Origin: Roseicyclus sp.
Lineage (GTDB): Bacteria > Pseudomonadota > Alphaproteobacteria > Rhodobacterales > Rhodobacteraceae
Length of the DNA stretch: 64,000 nt
Direction: 5' to 3'
Assembly: GCF_018402035.1 (NCBI RefSeq)
Contig: NZ_JAGYJN010000001.1
Location: 434,001-498,000, forward strand
How positions within the stretch are numbered: position 1 is the stretch's first letter; every line of letters starts with the position of its first letter. The notes beneath the pieces were generated by a model. It worked only from the letters and a program-made list of their open reading frames with translations, had not been told where the DNA came from and ran no database searches. This document shows positions 34,550 to 45,303 of the stretch, in pieces. Both the position numbers and the translations under genes were made by a program.

Positions 34550-35719
34550 ATGCAGCGGCTTTCCCAATCCCCGACCGATCCCGGCTTTGTCCAAGACCCC
34601 TACCCGTTTTATGCAAGGGCGCGGGCGGCGGGCGATCTGGTTTGGTGGGATGATTACGCCATGCCCATGGCCACCACCCACCGGGCGGTCAACACCATCC
34701 TGCGCGACCGCCGCTTTGGGCGCGCGCCGATTGCGCCGATAGAATTTCCTGCCCATCTCGCCCCCTTCTACGCGGTCGAGGCCCATTCGATGCTTGAGCT
34801 AGAGCCGCCACGCCATACGCGATTGCGGGGTCTGGTGCTGCGCGCCTTTACCTCGCGGCGGATTGCGGCCCTTGGCCCCGAGATTGCGGCGCTGGCCCAT
34901 GATCTGGCCACGGCCCTGCCGCAGGGTGAGGCATGCGACCTGCTTGATGCTTACTGCCGCCCGATCCCGGTGATCATCATCGCCCGGCTGTTAGGCGTGC
35001 CCGAGGCGATGGCCCCCGCGCTGCTGCGCTGGTCAGGCGCGATGGTGCAGATGTATCAAGCAGGCCGCACAAAGCACCAAGAGGAGGAGGCCGCAACAGC
35101 GGCCGAAGACTTCGCCACCTTCCTGCGCGGCTATGTGGCCGCGCGGCGCAGCGAGCCGCGCGACGATCTGATCAGCGCGCTCATCGCAGCCGAGGATGAT
35201 GGCACCACGCTTTCAACCGACGAGTTGATCTCGACCTGTATCTTGCTGCTCAACGCAGGCCATGAGGCGACGGTCCATAGCCTTGGCAACGGTGTTAAAC
35301 TCTGCCTCGAGACGGGCGCGCGCCCCAACGCCGACCCCGCCCCCTTGGTCGAGGAGATCCTGCGCTACGATCCGCCGCTGCATATGTTCACGCGCTATGC
35401 CTATGCGGATATGACGCTTTTCGATCATGACATAAAGCGGGGCGACCAAGTCGGGCTTTTGCTGGCATCGGCCAATCGCTGTGGCGCGGCCTATGCGCAA
35501 GCGGATCACTTCCTGCCAAACCGCAGCGACGGGCCGGTCAACCAAGCCTTTGGCGCGGGGCTGCATTTTTGCGTCGGCGCGGCGCTGGCGCGGCTGGAAC
35601 TCCAGATCGCCCTCCCGATCCTGTTCGACCGCCACCCGCAGCTTCGCCTCGCCGCGCCGCCGCAATACGCCGATATCTACCACTTCCACGGGCTCGCCGC
35701 GCTGCAGGTCACGGCCTAA
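34550..35719 (+). CDS. Cytochrome P450
   Basis: 389 residues, soluble bacterial-type P450. Seen: I-helix LNAGHEATVHSLGN, the K-helix EILRYDPP (E-x-x-R) and heme-binding loop FGAGLHFCVGAALARLE with the Cys ligand. Would hydroxylate a hydrophobic substrate using a ferredoxin partner not found nearby. ATG at 34550 was preferred over TTG 34541; neither has a good ribosome site. It converges on ntrX with 6 nt between stops. Confidence 0.92.
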   Translation: MQRLSQSPTDPGFVQDPYPFYARARAAGDLVWWDDYAMPMATTHRAVNTILRDRRFGRAPIAPIEFPAHLAPFYAVEAHSMLELEPPRHTRLRGLVLRAFTSRRIAALGPEIAALAHDLATALPQGEACDLLDAYCRPIPVIIIARLLGVPEAMAPALLRWSGAMVQMYQAGRTKHQEEEAATAAEDFATFLRGYVAARRSEPRDDLISALIAAEDDGTTLSTDELISTCILLLNAGHEATVHSLGNGVKLCLETGARPNADPAPLVEEILRYDPPLHMFTRYAYADMTLFDHDIKRGDQVGLLLASANRCGAAYAQADHFLPNRSDGPVNQAFGAGLHFCVGAALARLELQIALPILFDRHPQLRLAAPPQYADIYHFHGLAALQVTA

Positions 35720-35725
35720 GCAGGC

Positions 35726-37138
35726 TCAATCCTCGTCGTCTTCTTCCATCTGGGCGATCCGCGCGCCCGATTTCGAAGTGGTCACAACGCCAAGCGATTT
35801 CAGTTTCCGATGCAGCGCCGAGCGTTCCATACCCACGAAACTCGCCGTGCGGCTGATGTTGCCGCCGAAACGGTTGATCTGCGCCATGAGATATTGGCGT
35901 TCGAACAATTCGCGCGCCTCGCGCAGCGGCAAAGTGGTCAGGCGCGCCGACAGCCCCATCCCGTCATCGGCGGCACCCGCGCCCGCATCGCCCTGACCGG
36001 GCAGATCGGCGGCTTGAATCGGGCCGGTGTCATCGCCCAAGATCAGCACCCGCTCGATCATGTTGCGCAGTTGGCGCACATTGCCCGGCCAGCGCATGGT
36101 TTGCAAAAGCGTCACCGCATCATCGCCCAACTCACGCACGGCCAAGCCCTGTTCGCGGTTGAACTCGGCGATGAAATGACGGGCCAATTCCGGGATATCG
36201 TCGCGCCGATCCTCAAGGCTTGGCACCTCGATCGGGACGACGTTCAGCCGGTGGTACAGCTCTTCGCGGAACCGCCCCTCGGCGATCTCGGCCACAAGAT
36301 CGCGCGAGGTGGAGGAGATGACGCGCAGATCGACCCGCACCTTGGCCGTGCCGCCCACCCGGCTGAAACTTTGATCGACCAATACGCGCAAGATCTTGGA
36401 CTGGGTGCCAAGCGGCATATCGGCGACCTCGTCGAAATAGATCACCCCGCCATGGGCCTGTTCCAAAAGCCCCTGCTCGGTGCCGCGCTCGGCGCTTTCG
36501 CGACCGAAAAGCTTGACCTCCATCTCCTCGGGTTGGATCGCGGCGGATGAGGCGACGACAAAGGGCGCATCGGCGCGGTTGGAATTGGCATGCACATAGC
36601 GCGCGACCATTTCCTTGCCCGCACCCGGCCCGCCCGTCAGCATGACGCGCCCGTTGGATTTCGTTACCTTGTCGAGCTGCGATTTCAGTGCGCGAAAGGC
36701 CGCCCCACTGCCGACCATCTCGGCCGAAGGCCCATCTTGGCGGCGCAGCGAGGCATTCTCGCGCCTGAGCTTCGATGCCTCCATCGCGCGGCGGATAACG
36801 ACCAAAAGCTGGTCGATATTGAAGGGTTTCTCGATGAAATCATAAGCGCCTTGCTTGATCGCGGCGACCGCGATCTCGATATTGCCATGACCCGAGATGA
36901 TCACCACCGGCACTTCGGGGTTGTCGCGTTTGACATGGGACAGGATATCAATCCCATCCATGTTGCTGTCCTTGAGCCAGATATCGAGGATCATCAGCCC
37001 GGGGGCCGCGCGGTTCAATTCGGCCATGCATTCATCCGAATTCCCGGCCATGCGGGTGCTATAGCCCTCATCGCGCAGGATGTCGCAGATCAACTCGCGG
37101 ATATCGCGTTCGTCATCAACGACCAGAATATCACTCAT
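35726..37138 (-). CDS. ntrX: Nitrogen regulation response regulator NtrX
   Basis: 470 residues: receiver domain (LVVDDERDIREL; phospho-Asp in LMILDIWLKDSNMDG; FIEKPF), AAA+ domain with Walker A GGPGAGKE, and C-terminal Fis HTH (NISRTASFVGMERSALHRKL). The GAFTGA loop is absent: the region reads LFGRESAERGTEQG. NtrX proteins in this group act in nitrogen and redox/respiration control. The ATG overlaps the stop of ntrY by 4 nt. Confidence 0.93.
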   Translation of the reverse strand: MSDILVVDDERDIRELICDILRDEGYSTRMAGNSDECMAELNRAAPGLMILDIWLKDSNMDGIDILSHVKRDNPEVPVVIISGHGNIEIAVAAIKQGAYDFIEKPFNIDQLLVVIRRAMEASKLRRENASLRRQDGPSAEMVGSGAAFRALKSQLDKVTKSNGRVMLTGGPGAGKEMVARYVHANSNRADAPFVVASSAAIQPEEMEVKLFGRESAERGTEQGLLEQAHGGVIYFDEVADMPLGTQSKILRVLVDQSFSRVGGTAKVRVDLRVISSTSRDLVAEIAEGRFREELYHRLNVVPIEVPSLEDRRDDIPELARHFIAEFNREQGLAVRELGDDAVTLLQTMRWPGNVRQLRNMIERVLILGDDTGPIQAADLPGQGDAGAGAADDGMGLSARLTTLPLREARELFERQYLMAQINRFGGNISRTASFVGMERSALHRKLKSLGVVTTSKSGARIAQMEEDDED

Positions 37139-39384
37139 ACCAAGTCTCCGTTGTGCAAGATGGGCAATGTGATGCGGGCCGCAGCGCCCACATGGGCATT
37201 GGGGCCAAAGGGTTCAGCATCGATCAGATCGAGCGTGCCGGCATGTTCCTCGACGATCTTCTTGACGATGGGCAGGCCAAGCCCCGTGCCTTTGTCGCGG
37301 GTCGTGACATAAGGTTCGAACAGCTTGGCGCGATCAGCAGGCAGGCCGATCCCGTTATCGGCAATCGTGATCACGGCCATGCCATCGGCCAGCGCAAGGC
37401 TGATGCGCAACTGCGGCTCATAGCCCTGTGGCGCGCCTTTTTCTTGAAGCGTTTCAATTGCTTCCCCGCCGTTCTTGATCAAGTTTGTAAGCGCTTGACC
37501 GATCATCGTGGCGTCAATCTCGGCCATCACTGGCGTCTCGGGGATATCGGTGACGAACCGCACGCCGGGCTGGCCCGCGCGCTGCAAAGTCACCGCCTCC
37601 CGCGTGAGGCGGGCCAGATCCTCGGCCTTGGTCTGGGGTTCGGGCATGCGGGCGAATTTTGAAAACTCATCGACGATCCGGCGCAGGTCGTTGGTCTGGC
37701 GCACGATGATCTCGGTCATTTCTTCAAGGCGCAGCTTATCCTCGCCCTCTAGATCGCGGGCATAGCGGCGCTTGATCCGCTCGGCTGACAATTGGATCGG
37801 CGTCAGCGGATTCTTGATCTCATGGGCGATGCGGCGCGCGACATCACCCCATGCCGCCATGCGCTGCGCGCTGACCAGCTGGGTGACATCGTCAAAGGCC
37901 ACAACGTAACCCTCGAGCGCCTCATCGACATTGCGTCGGGTCGACATGCGCACAAGCAGGCTTTCTTGCTTGCCGCCGCGTGTCAATTTGATCTCTTCTT
38001 GCACGCTTTCGGCGGTGGATTTCTGTAACCGCTCGAAAAGGGCCGCAAACTCCGGCACCGCCGCCGAAAGGCTCAGCCCGTGATCGCGCTGATCGACCAG
38101 TTGCAACAGCCGGAGCGCCGAGCGGTTCATGAAATCGATCCGCCCCCCTTCGGTCAGGCCGATGACACCCGCTGTCACCGAGCTGAGCACCGAATCAAAC
38201 AGCCGCCGCCGCGCCTCGGTCGCGTCGTTTTGCTCAACCATCGCGTCGCGCTGCCCTTTAAGTTGGCGGGTCATCTGGTTAAACAACTGGCCCAGCATCG
38301 CGATCTCATCATCGCCGCCATCGTCTGGCACGCGCACATCCAGATCGCCTTGGCCCACGCGCTGCGCGGCCCCCGCCAATTGGCCCACGGGGCGCGACAG
38401 GCGTTCGGCAAACCACAGGCCAAGCCAGATCGCGGCCAGCACCATGATGATCGCAAAGCCCAGATAAAGCAGGCCAAACTCGAACAGCACCCGGCCACGC
38501 TCGGATTCAAGCTGGCGGTAAAGCCGCACGGTCTGTTGGGTTTCATCCAGCAGCGCAAGAATTTCGCCATCCACCTCGCGGCTGACGTAAAGATAGCGGT
38601 CAGGATAAGCATCAAGGCGGTAGAGCGCGCGAAACTCGTTTTGTGTGCGATCCTCGATCAGCACCAACTCGCCACCTTCGGCGCGCGCGATATCGGCCGG
38701 ATCGGGGCGTTCGAAATCAAACAGATAGCTCGATTCGCCCCGCGCGCGGATGTCGCCCAGCCCGTCGATGACAAAAGCCTCTTCCAAGCCGCGCTGGATG
38801 CGGCTTTGGCCTTGGCTCAAGACTTGACGCAGATCGCCATCGGTCTGCAAAAGCGCGGCGCGCCGGTTGAGGTTCAAGAAATTGGCCAGCGCCAGCGTGT
38901 CGGTCGCCAAATCATCGCGATGCTCTTGGCTATAGGCGACGGCTGCATCGACCGAATTGCCCAAGGCGCGCGAGACGCGGTCCGAAAACCACCCCTCTAG
39001 CCCCATGTTCACGGTGATCGTGGCAAACACGGCCACAAGGATCGTCGGCACCAGCGCCACGATGGTGAACACGCCCGTCAGCCGCAGATGCAACCGCGAG
39101 CCCGCCGAGCGCGCGCGCCGCGAGGCCAAGATCCGCGCCACCTCGCGCATCACCAGCGCTGCGACCAAAAGGATATAGATCAGATCGGCCAGCAAGATCA
39201 GCCGCAGACCCGGCGCATCGGCCAAATCCGACAAAGGCCCAAGCACAAGGAAGGTGAGGAACGCCAGCAATGGCCCAAGCAGCACCAAACCCAAGGTGGC
39301 CGCGCTTCGCACGTTCGGGTTGTTCTTGAACCGCCATAACCGGTCCATCACACCGCCGGCCTGCCTGTCCGCGGTCTTGTCCAA
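37135..39384 (-). CDS. ntrY: Nitrogen regulation sensor histidine kinase NtrY
   Basis: 749 residues. Two N-terminal membrane spans plus a third near residue 105 and a fourth after a periplasmic region; HAMP (RLSRPVGQLAGAAQRVGQGD), PAS domain, HisKA with ARRIAHEIKNPLTPIQLSAE and HATPase (NLIKNGGEAIE, GTGLGLPIVKK). Phosphorylates NtrX. The track start at 39384 is TTG with GGGGGAG 6 nt upstream; an ATG at 39348 (MDRLWRF) is possible. Lies 69 nt after ntrC. Confidence 0.92.
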   Translation of the reverse strand: MDKTADRQAGGVMDRLWRFKNNPNVRSAATLGLVLLGPLLAFLTFLVLGPLSDLADAPGLRLILLADLIYILLVAALVMREVARILASRRARSAGSRLHLRLTGVFTIVALVPTILVAVFATITVNMGLEGWFSDRVSRALGNSVDAAVAYSQEHRDDLATDTLALANFLNLNRRAALLQTDGDLRQVLSQGQSRIQRGLEEAFVIDGLGDIRARGESSYLFDFERPDPADIARAEGGELVLIEDRTQNEFRALYRLDAYPDRYLYVSREVDGEILALLDETQQTVRLYRQLESERGRVLFEFGLLYLGFAIIMVLAAIWLGLWFAERLSRPVGQLAGAAQRVGQGDLDVRVPDDGGDDEIAMLGQLFNQMTRQLKGQRDAMVEQNDATEARRRLFDSVLSSVTAGVIGLTEGGRIDFMNRSALRLLQLVDQRDHGLSLSAAVPEFAALFERLQKSTAESVQEEIKLTRGGKQESLLVRMSTRRNVDEALEGYVVAFDDVTQLVSAQRMAAWGDVARRIAHEIKNPLTPIQLSAERIKRRYARDLEGEDKLRLEEMTEIIVRQTNDLRRIVDEFSKFARMPEPQTKAEDLARLTREAVTLQRAGQPGVRFVTDIPETPVMAEIDATMIGQALTNLIKNGGEAIETLQEKGAPQGYEPQLRISLALADGMAVITIADNGIGLPADRAKLFEPYVTTRDKGTGLGLPIVKKIVEEHAGTLDLIDAEPFGPNAHVGAAARITLPILHNGDLV

Positions 39385-39453
39385 GTGCTACTCCCCCAAC
39401 AGTGCGCAGCGCTTTTTGGGATGTCTCCCATCGGCCACGCGACTGTTGCGGTT

Positions 39454-40839
39454 TTACATCAACTTGCGGCGGCGAGTCACGCGGATATCAAGCTCGGTGA
39501 TCTTTTTTCGCAAGGTATTGCGGTTGATGCCCAGCAGATCAGCACATTTTGCTTGGTTGCCGCCGGTGGCATCCAGCGCGATTTCGATCAGCGGTGCCTC
39601 GACCTCGCGCAAAATGCGGGTGTGAAGGCCGGGTGGCGGCAAAACACCGCCATGCAGATCGAAGTAGCGGCGCAGATGTTTGGCCACCGAGGCCGACAGC
39701 TTGTCGCCATCGCCCATGCCCATCAGCGGCTCGACCGCTGGTTGGTTGCCCAAAACGATCTCGACCTCGGTCTTGGTGATCTCTTCGGATTGGCTGGTGA
39801 CGGTCAGCCGCTTGATGGTGTTTTCAAGCTGGCGCACATTGCCCGGCCATGAATAGGCGCGGACCAGCTCCATCGCATCGCCCGAAAACCGGCGTAGCGC
39901 CATGCCGTCGCGCTCAACCCGGGCAAGAAAATGTGCGGCCAGTAGCGGGATATCATCGACCCTTTCGCGCAAGGCAGGCACCGACAAGGTCACGCCGCCC
40001 AAGCGGTAGAACAGATCTTGGCGAAAGCGGCCCGCCTCCATCTTTTCCATCAGGTCGCGCTGCGATGTGGCCATCGCGCGGGGGGCCGCATCGCCGAACG
40101 CATCAAGCATGCGCACGATCTTAGCCTGTGCCTCTTCGGTCAGATCGCTGACCTCATCGAAAAGAATCGATCCACCACGTGCGCGCGACAAGACCGCCGA
40201 TGGGCCATCCATCCCCTCCAGATCAGCGCCCGAGGCGACGACAAAAGGCAACGTGCGCCGGTCCGAGAAATCATGGATCGCGCGTGCGATCAGCGATTTT
40301 CCCGTGCCACTTTCACCGGTGATCAGCACTGGCAGATCGGTGTTCATCACGCGCGCGACCAGCCGGTAAAGCGCCTGCATCGCCGCCGTGCGACCCACCA
40401 GCGGCAGATCCTCGCGCGCCGACAGCATCGCGGGGCTTGGCCCCTCGTCCATCGCGCGGGTGGGTTTGGTGCGCCGCTTCAGATCAAGCGCGCGCGCCGC
40501 CCGTTTCATCAGATCGGGCAGATCGAAGGGCTTGGGCAGGTAATCATAGGCGTCCTTCTCGGTCGCTTGGATCGCCGTCATGATCGTGTTTTGCGCCGAG
40601 ATGATAATCACCGGCAGGCCGGGCCGCTTTTCGGTGATTTGCGGCAAAGTCTCTAGCCCATTGCCATCAGGCATCATCACATCCGAGATGACCAGATCGC
40701 CTTTGCCCTCTTCGACCCAGCGCATCAGCGTCATCAGGCTGGAGGTGGCGTGCACCTTACAGCCCGCGCGCGTCAATGCCTGCGTGAGAACGGTACGGAT
40801 GGTGCGATCATCATCGGCGACTAGTACGGTTCCGTCCAT
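39454..40839 (-). CDS. ntrC: Nitrogen regulation response regulator NtrC lacking GAFTGA
   Basis: 461 residues. Receiver ([30 protein letters not shown]), AAA+ domain with Walker A GESGTGKS and [12 protein letters not shown], Fis-type HTH ([21 protein letters not shown]). The stretch that should carry GAFTGA is deleted ([13 protein letters not shown]). This matches Rhodobacter capsulatus NtrC, known to activate the sigma70 enzyme rather than sigma54. Targets probably include amtB at 45.4 kb and nitrogen assimilation genes. Confidence 0.95.
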   Translation of the reverse strand: MDGTVLVADDDRTIRTVLTQALTRAGCKVHATSSLMTLMRWVEEGKGDLVISDVMMPDGNGLETLPQITEKRPGLPVIIISAQNTIMTAIQATEKDAYDYLPKPFDLPDLMKRAARALDLKRRTKPTRAMDEGPSPAMLSAREDLPLVGRTAAMQALYRLVARVMNTDLPVLITGESGTGKSLIARAIHDFSDRRTLPFVVASGADLEGMDGPSAVLSRARGGSILFDEVSDLTEEAQAKIVRMLDAFGDAAPRAMATSQRDLMEKMEAGRFRQDLFYRLGGVTLSVPALRERVDDIPLLAAHFLARVERDGMALRRFSGDAMELVRAYSWPGNVRQLENTIKRLTVTSQSEEITKTEVEIVLGNQPAVEPLMGMGDGDKLSASVAKHLRRYFDLHGGVLPPPGLHTRILREVEAPLIEIALDATGGNQAKCADLLGINRNTLRKKITELDIRVTRRRKLM

Positions 40840-40886
40840 GGCTCAGTTCTCTTTGCTAAACGGGAAGATATGTGGCGCGTTTTGGG

Positions 40887-41954
40887 TCATTGGGCCTCTT
40901 TCGGCGCGATGGGCAGCGAGAGGCGAAACACCGTGCGCCCCGGCACGCTATCGACCGCGATCCAGCCGTCATGGTCCGAAATGATCTTGCTGACCAAGGC
41001 AAGGCCAAGGCCCGTGCCATTCTCACGGCCCGAGACGAAGGGTTCGAACAGATCCTCGGCGATATCGGGGGCGATGCCGGGGCCGTCATCGATCACCTCG
41101 ATCTGCAAGGGCACGGCCGCACCTGACCCGTCGCGGCGGCGCACCTTGAGGCTGAGTTCATAAAATGTCCGCAGCCGGATGGTGCCGCCTGCGCGCCCCG
41201 CTTCGGCCGCGTTCTTGATCAGGTTCAAAAACACCTGCTGCAACTGGTCGGGATCGGCCCAAGTGGGCGGCAGCGAGGGGTCATACTCATCCTCGATCCG
41301 CATATGGGCGGCAAAGCCGATGGCGGCCGATTTGCGCGCCCGATCAAGGATGTCGTGGATATTGATCGCGCGCCTGTCGGGGGGGCGCACATTGCCGAAT
41401 TCTTCGACTTGGCTCAAAAGCTTGAGGATGCGGCGGGTCTCTTCGACGATCAGATCGGTCAATTCGCGATCCTCGCCCGATGCATTCATCGCGATCAACT
41501 GCGCCGCCCCGGTAATGCCCGCCAGCGGGTTCTTGATCTCATGGGCGAGCATTTCTGCCATGCCGATGGCCGATTTCGCGGCTGTCTTGGACGACATCGC
41601 CCGGTCAAGCCGCCCGGCCAATTCGCGGTTCTCCAAGAGCACCAGCACATGATCAGGCTTGTCGGCCAAAGGCGCGACCTGCACATCGCAAGAGACGGGC
41701 TTGCGGCTGCCCGTGCCGACATCGACGGCATTGACGAACAAAGGGGCGCTGGCCTCGCGCACGCGGGCAAAGGCCTCTTCCAGCGGTGCATCGACAAAAA
41801 TCTTGTCCCAGACGGGATAACCCTCAAGCGCCTTTTTCGACGCATTGAGAAAGAGTTCAGCGGCAGGGTTCACGTCGAGGATGCAATTGCCGGCATCACA
41901 AATCACCGCCGGGATCGGCAGCGAGGCCCAAAGGCTTGTGGTCACTTTCGTCAT
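40887..41954 (-). CDS. ntrB: Nitrogen regulation histidine kinase NtrB
   Basis: 355 residues, cytoplasmic. PAS domain (LPIPAVICDAGNCILDVNPA), HisKA with LAHEIKNPLAGITGAAQLI and HATPase with NLIKNAAEAG and GTGLGLALVSKI. Phosphorylates/dephosphorylates NtrC under PII control. Its start overlaps the dusB stop by 4 nt and ntrC follows after 47 nt. Confidence 0.95.
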   Translation of the reverse strand: MTKVTTSLWASLPIPAVICDAGNCILDVNPAAELFLNASKKALEGYPVWDKIFVDAPLEEAFARVREASAPLFVNAVDVGTGSRKPVSCDVQVAPLADKPDHVLVLLENRELAGRLDRAMSSKTAAKSAIGMAEMLAHEIKNPLAGITGAAQLIAMNASGEDRELTDLIVEETRRILKLLSQVEEFGNVRPPDRRAINIHDILDRARKSAAIGFAAHMRIEDEYDPSLPPTWADPDQLQQVFLNLIKNAAEAGRAGGTIRLRTFYELSLKVRRRDGSGAAVPLQIEVIDDGPGIAPDIAEDLFEPFVSGRENGTGLGLALVSKIISDHDGWIAVDSVPGRTVFRLSLPIAPKEAQ

Positions 41955-42937
41955 GCCGCCGCCCTTTCCGGCGCATGGGCCAAGGCGTCGGGCAAATGCG
42001 CCAGCACCATATCCGGGCTTTTGGCGGTCAGAACGGCGCGGCGCAGATCAGCAGGTGTCAGCGCTTCATCCATATACCAGCCCAGATGCTTGCGCGCGAC
42101 GCGCAGGCCCAGATCGCGGCCATAAAAGCCCAAGATCGCGGTGTAATGCGCCCCGATCATCTCGCACAGCGCCGCCCCTTGCGGGATCTGCGGCGCGGGC
42201 GTGCCGTAAAGTGCGGCGGCGATCTGGGCCAAGACCCACGGGCGACCCTGCGCACCGCGCCCCACCATCACGCCTTGCGCACCTGATTGCGCCAGCGCAA
42301 GGCGCGCGCTTGGCGCATCGATGATATCGCCATTGGCGATGACGGGGATCGTGACCGCGTCGCTGACCGCGCGGATCGCGGCCCAATCGGCCTGACCCTT
42401 GTAGAACTGACAGCGCGTGCGCCCGTGAATGGTGATCATCTGCACCCCTGCGCTTTCGGCGCGCGCAGCGATTTGGGGCGCGTTTCGCATCGCATCATCC
42501 CAGCCGAGCCTTGTCTTGAGCGTGACCGGCACCTTGACCGCCCCCACCACCGCCGCGATCAAGGACAGCGCATGGTCAGGATCGCGCATCAGCGCCGAGC
42601 CGGAATAGCCATTCGTCACCTTCTTGGCCGGACAGCCCATGTTGATATCGATGATGGCGGCACCTTGCGCCTCGGCAATGCGGGCGGCCTCGGCCATCCA
42701 ATGGGCCTCGCGGCCAGCGATCTGCACCGCGGTGCGGCCCGCGTCATAGCCAAGCTCGGCGCGCGCGCGCACCGAAGGCTTGGCCATCACCATCTCTGCG
42801 CTTGCCACCATCTCGGATACCACGAGGCCCGCCCCAAAGCGCGCCACAAGATCACGAAAGGGCCGGTCCGTGATGCCCGCCATCGGCGCCAGCAAGACCG
42901 GCGGCGTAAGGGGCACATTCGCCAATTGAAAAGTCAC
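41951..42937 (-). CDS. dusB: tRNA-dihydrouridine synthase DusB (NifR3)
   Basis: 328 residues, FMN-dependent. Signatures MAGITDRPFRDLVARFG, NMGCPAKKVTNGYSGSALM (catalytic Cys) and HGRTRCQFYKG. Reduces uridine in tRNA D-loops. First gene of the dusB-ntrB-ntrC-ntrY-ntrX operon, the standard layout in Rhodobacteraceae. The start is GTG at 42937 with AAGGA 8 nt upstream. Confidence 0.95.
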   Translation of the reverse strand: MTFQLANVPLTPPVLLAPMAGITDRPFRDLVARFGAGLVVSEMVASAEMVMAKPSVRARAELGYDAGRTAVQIAGREAHWMAEAARIAEAQGAAIIDINMGCPAKKVTNGYSGSALMRDPDHALSLIAAVVGAVKVPVTLKTRLGWDDAMRNAPQIAARAESAGVQMITIHGRTRCQFYKGQADWAAIRAVSDAVTIPVIANGDIIDAPSARLALAQSGAQGVMVGRGAQGRPWVLAQIAAALYGTPAPQIPQGAALCEMIGAHYTAILGFYGRDLGLRVARKHLGWYMDEALTPADLRRAVLTAKSPDMVLAHLPDALAHAPERAAA

Positions 42938-43130
42938 GTGCTCAATCCTTGTGCACTCAGCCTTTGGGGTTAGGCCGATCCCCCCCGAAATTCAAAAGAA
43001 ACTCTTGTAACATAACGTGGGGCGCGACGCCTAGCTGAAGCGAATGATTAAATTTTCATCGTTTAGATTAATTTTTATGCATTTACTGTGTACCGTTGTG
43101 CCGCGCGCGTCCAGAGAATATCACCCAAGC

Positions 43131-44294
43131 ATGGTTGATCGGCTCGCATACCCACGCCCAAAGATCGCCGCGCTGATCGTCGCGGCGGGCAAAGGTGTGC
43201 GCGCGGGCGGCGGGGTGGCCAAGCAATGGCGTAAGATCGGCACCAAAACCATCGCGCAGCACACGCTTGATGCCTTTGACGCGCATCCCTTGGTCGACAT
43301 GATCATGCTGGTGGTGGCCCCTGACAGCGACCCGGCCCTTTGGCCGCGCACCACGCGCAGCGATCTGGCGATTGCCAAAGGGGGGGCCACGCGCGCCGCC
43401 TCGGTCCTTGCGGGCCTTCACGCGCTGGAGGGTCAGGCCGATCTGGTCTTGATCCATGATGTGGCCCGCCCCGGCATTCCCGCCCATGTGATCGACGCGG
43501 TCATCACGGCGCTGTCCCGCCATCAGGGTGCGGCCCCTGCCCTGCCTGTCACCGATGCGCTCTGGCGCGGTGATGATCTGGTCACAGGCACGGTTGATCG
43601 TGAGGGGCTTTGGCGGGCGCAAACACCGCAGGGCTTTCACCTGAACGCGATCTTGGCCGCGCACCGCGCCCATAGTGGCGAGGCCGCCGATGATGTCGCG
43701 GTCGCGCGCGCCGCCGGGATTGATGTCGCCATCGTGCCGGGTGACGCCGCGAATATGAAGATCACAGGCCCCGGCGATTTCGCCCGCGCGGCCAAGATAT
43801 TGGAGACAGGCCAGATGGATATCCGCACCGGGAACGGCTTTGATGTGCATGCTTTTGGGCCGGGCGATCATGTCATGCTCTGCGGTGTGGCCATTCCGCA
43901 TGAGCGCGGGCTATTGGGCCATTCCGATGCCGATGTGGGGCTTCATACCGTCACCGATGCGATCTATGGCGCGCTGGCCATGGGCGATATCGGCACGCAT
44001 TTCCCCCCCTCTGACCCGCAGTGGAAGGGGGCGGAAAGCCATATCTTCCTGACCCATGCGGTGGATATGGCCGCAAGCCAAGGCTTCACCATCACCCATG
44101 CGGACCTGACCCTGATCTGCGAGCGACCCAAGATCGGCCCGCATGCAGCCGCCATGCGCGCACGCCTTTCGGAGCTTTTGCGCATCGAGATCACCCGCGT
44201 CTCGGTCAAGGCGACGACGACCGAGCAGCTTGGCTTTACCGGGCGCGAGGAAGGTATCGCCGCCATGGCAACCGTCACGCTGGTGCGGCCATGA
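43131..44294 (+). CDS. ispDF: Bifunctional IspD/IspF isoprenoid enzyme
   Basis: 387 residues: N-terminal IspD ([29 protein letters not shown]) making CDP-methylerythritol, C-terminal IspF ([39 protein letters not shown]; the Asp/His zinc site is in FDVHAF) making the cyclodiphosphate. The MEP pathway supplies carotenoid and bacteriochlorophyll side chains. Start 43131 (MVDRLAYP) chosen; the upstream AT-rich part is the promoter region. The stop overlaps pgpA (ATGA). Confidence 0.95.
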   Translation: MVDRLAYPRPKIAALIVAAGKGVRAGGGVAKQWRKIGTKTIAQHTLDAFDAHPLVDMIMLVVAPDSDPALWPRTTRSDLAIAKGGATRAASVLAGLHALEGQADLVLIHDVARPGIPAHVIDAVITALSRHQGAAPALPVTDALWRGDDLVTGTVDREGLWRAQTPQGFHLNAILAAHRAHSGEAADDVAVARAAGIDVAIVPGDAANMKITGPGDFARAAKILETGQMDIRTGNGFDVHAFGPGDHVMLCGVAIPHERGLLGHSDADVGLHTVTDAIYGALAMGDIGTHFPPSDPQWKGAESHIFLTHAVDMAASQGFTITHADLTLICERPKIGPHAAAMRARLSELLRIEITRVSVKATTTEQLGFTGREEGIAAMATVTLVRP

Positions 44295-44785
44295 TGCGCA
44301 CCATCGCCACGCTTGGCCCCATCGGCCATCTGCGCCCCGGCCCCGGCACATGGGGCAGTGCGGCGGCGATCTTGCTGGCATGGGCAATCCATGCGCTTGG
44401 CGGTTTCGGGCTCTTTTTCGCAGCCACGCTTGCGGTGACGGGTTTGGGCTGGTGGGCCGTGTCCGAGGCGACGCGCGGCCAAGCCGACAAAGACCCGTCT
44501 GAGATCGTGATCGACGAGGTGGCGGGCCAATGGATCGCGCTTTGGCCCGTCTCATTGGGTGCGCAGATGGCGGGAACGGATTTCTGGGCGCTGTGGCCGG
44601 GCATTGTGACGGCCTTTATCGCCTTTCGCCTGTTCGATATCCTCAAGCCCGGCCCGGTCGGTTGGGCGGATCGGCAAGAGGGTGCCTTTGGCGTCATGGC
44701 CGATGATGTGATCGCGGGTTGGCTGGCGGCGATGGTGGTGGCGGTCTTGGCCGTGATCGCGCATCTGCCGATGGGCGGGTCATGA
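44291..44785 (+). CDS. pgpA: Phosphatidylglycerophosphatase A
   Basis: 164 residues, inner-membrane, about four spans. Motifs [17 protein letters not shown] and [15 protein letters not shown], then [17 protein letters not shown]. Dephosphorylates phosphatidylglycerophosphate to phosphatidylglycerol. ATG 44291 overlaps the ispDF stop; cinA overlaps its end by 4 nt. The track ORF from 44021 is an out-of-gene extension. Confidence 0.93.
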   Translation: MMRTIATLGPIGHLRPGPGTWGSAAAILLAWAIHALGGFGLFFAATLAVTGLGWWAVSEATRGQADKDPSEIVIDEVAGQWIALWPVSLGAQMAGTDFWALWPGIVTAFIAFRLFDILKPGPVGWADRQEGAFGVMADDVIAGWLAAMVVAVLAVIAHLPMGGS

Positions 44786-45255
44786 CCGCCGCCGATGTGC
44801 TTTCTGCGCTGCGCCATCGCGGTTGGCGTCTGGCCACGGCCGAAAGCTGCACCGGCGGGCTGATCGCCGCCGCGCTGACCGAGGTGGCCGGTGCATCGGA
44901 TGTGTTTGACCGTGGTTTTGTGACCTATTCCAACGCGGCCAAGATCGACATGCTGGGCGTGCGGGCGGCCACGCTCGCCGCCCATGGCGCGGTCTCTGAG
45001 GCCGTCGCCGCTGAAATGGCCGCAGGTGCGCTTGCGCGCGCGGATGCCCAGATCGCGATGTCCGTGACCGGCATCGCTGGCCCCGGCGGGTCGGACCACA
45101 AGCCCGAGGGGCGGGTGTGTTTCGGGCTGGCCTATGGCGACGCGGTGCTGACCGAGACGCGCGAGTTCGGCGCATTGGGGCGCAGCAATGTGCGCGCGGC
45201 TGCGGTTACGCATGGCTTGGCGATGCTGATGGCTGCGTGTTTCGCGCGGCCGTGA
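44782..45255 (+). CDS. CinA-like nicotinamide-nucleotide amidase
   Basis: 157 residues, the CinA C-terminal amidohydrolase alone (PncC type). LATAESCTGGLIAAALTEV has the catalytic Ser region, SVTGIAGPGGSDHKPEGRV the second signature. Deamidates NMN to nicotinate mononucleotide in NAD recycling. Coupled to pgpA (ATGA). Confidence 0.92.
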   Translation: MTAADVLSALRHRGWRLATAESCTGGLIAAALTEVAGASDVFDRGFVTYSNAAKIDMLGVRAATLAAHGAVSEAVAAEMAAGALARADAQIAMSVTGIAGPGGSDHKPEGRVCFGLAYGDAVLTETREFGALGRSNVRAAAVTHGLAMLMAACFARP

Positions 45256-45303
45256 TCGGCGCTTCACGTTTCGCCCAAATCAGATGCAACTACACCCGTT
45301 GAC

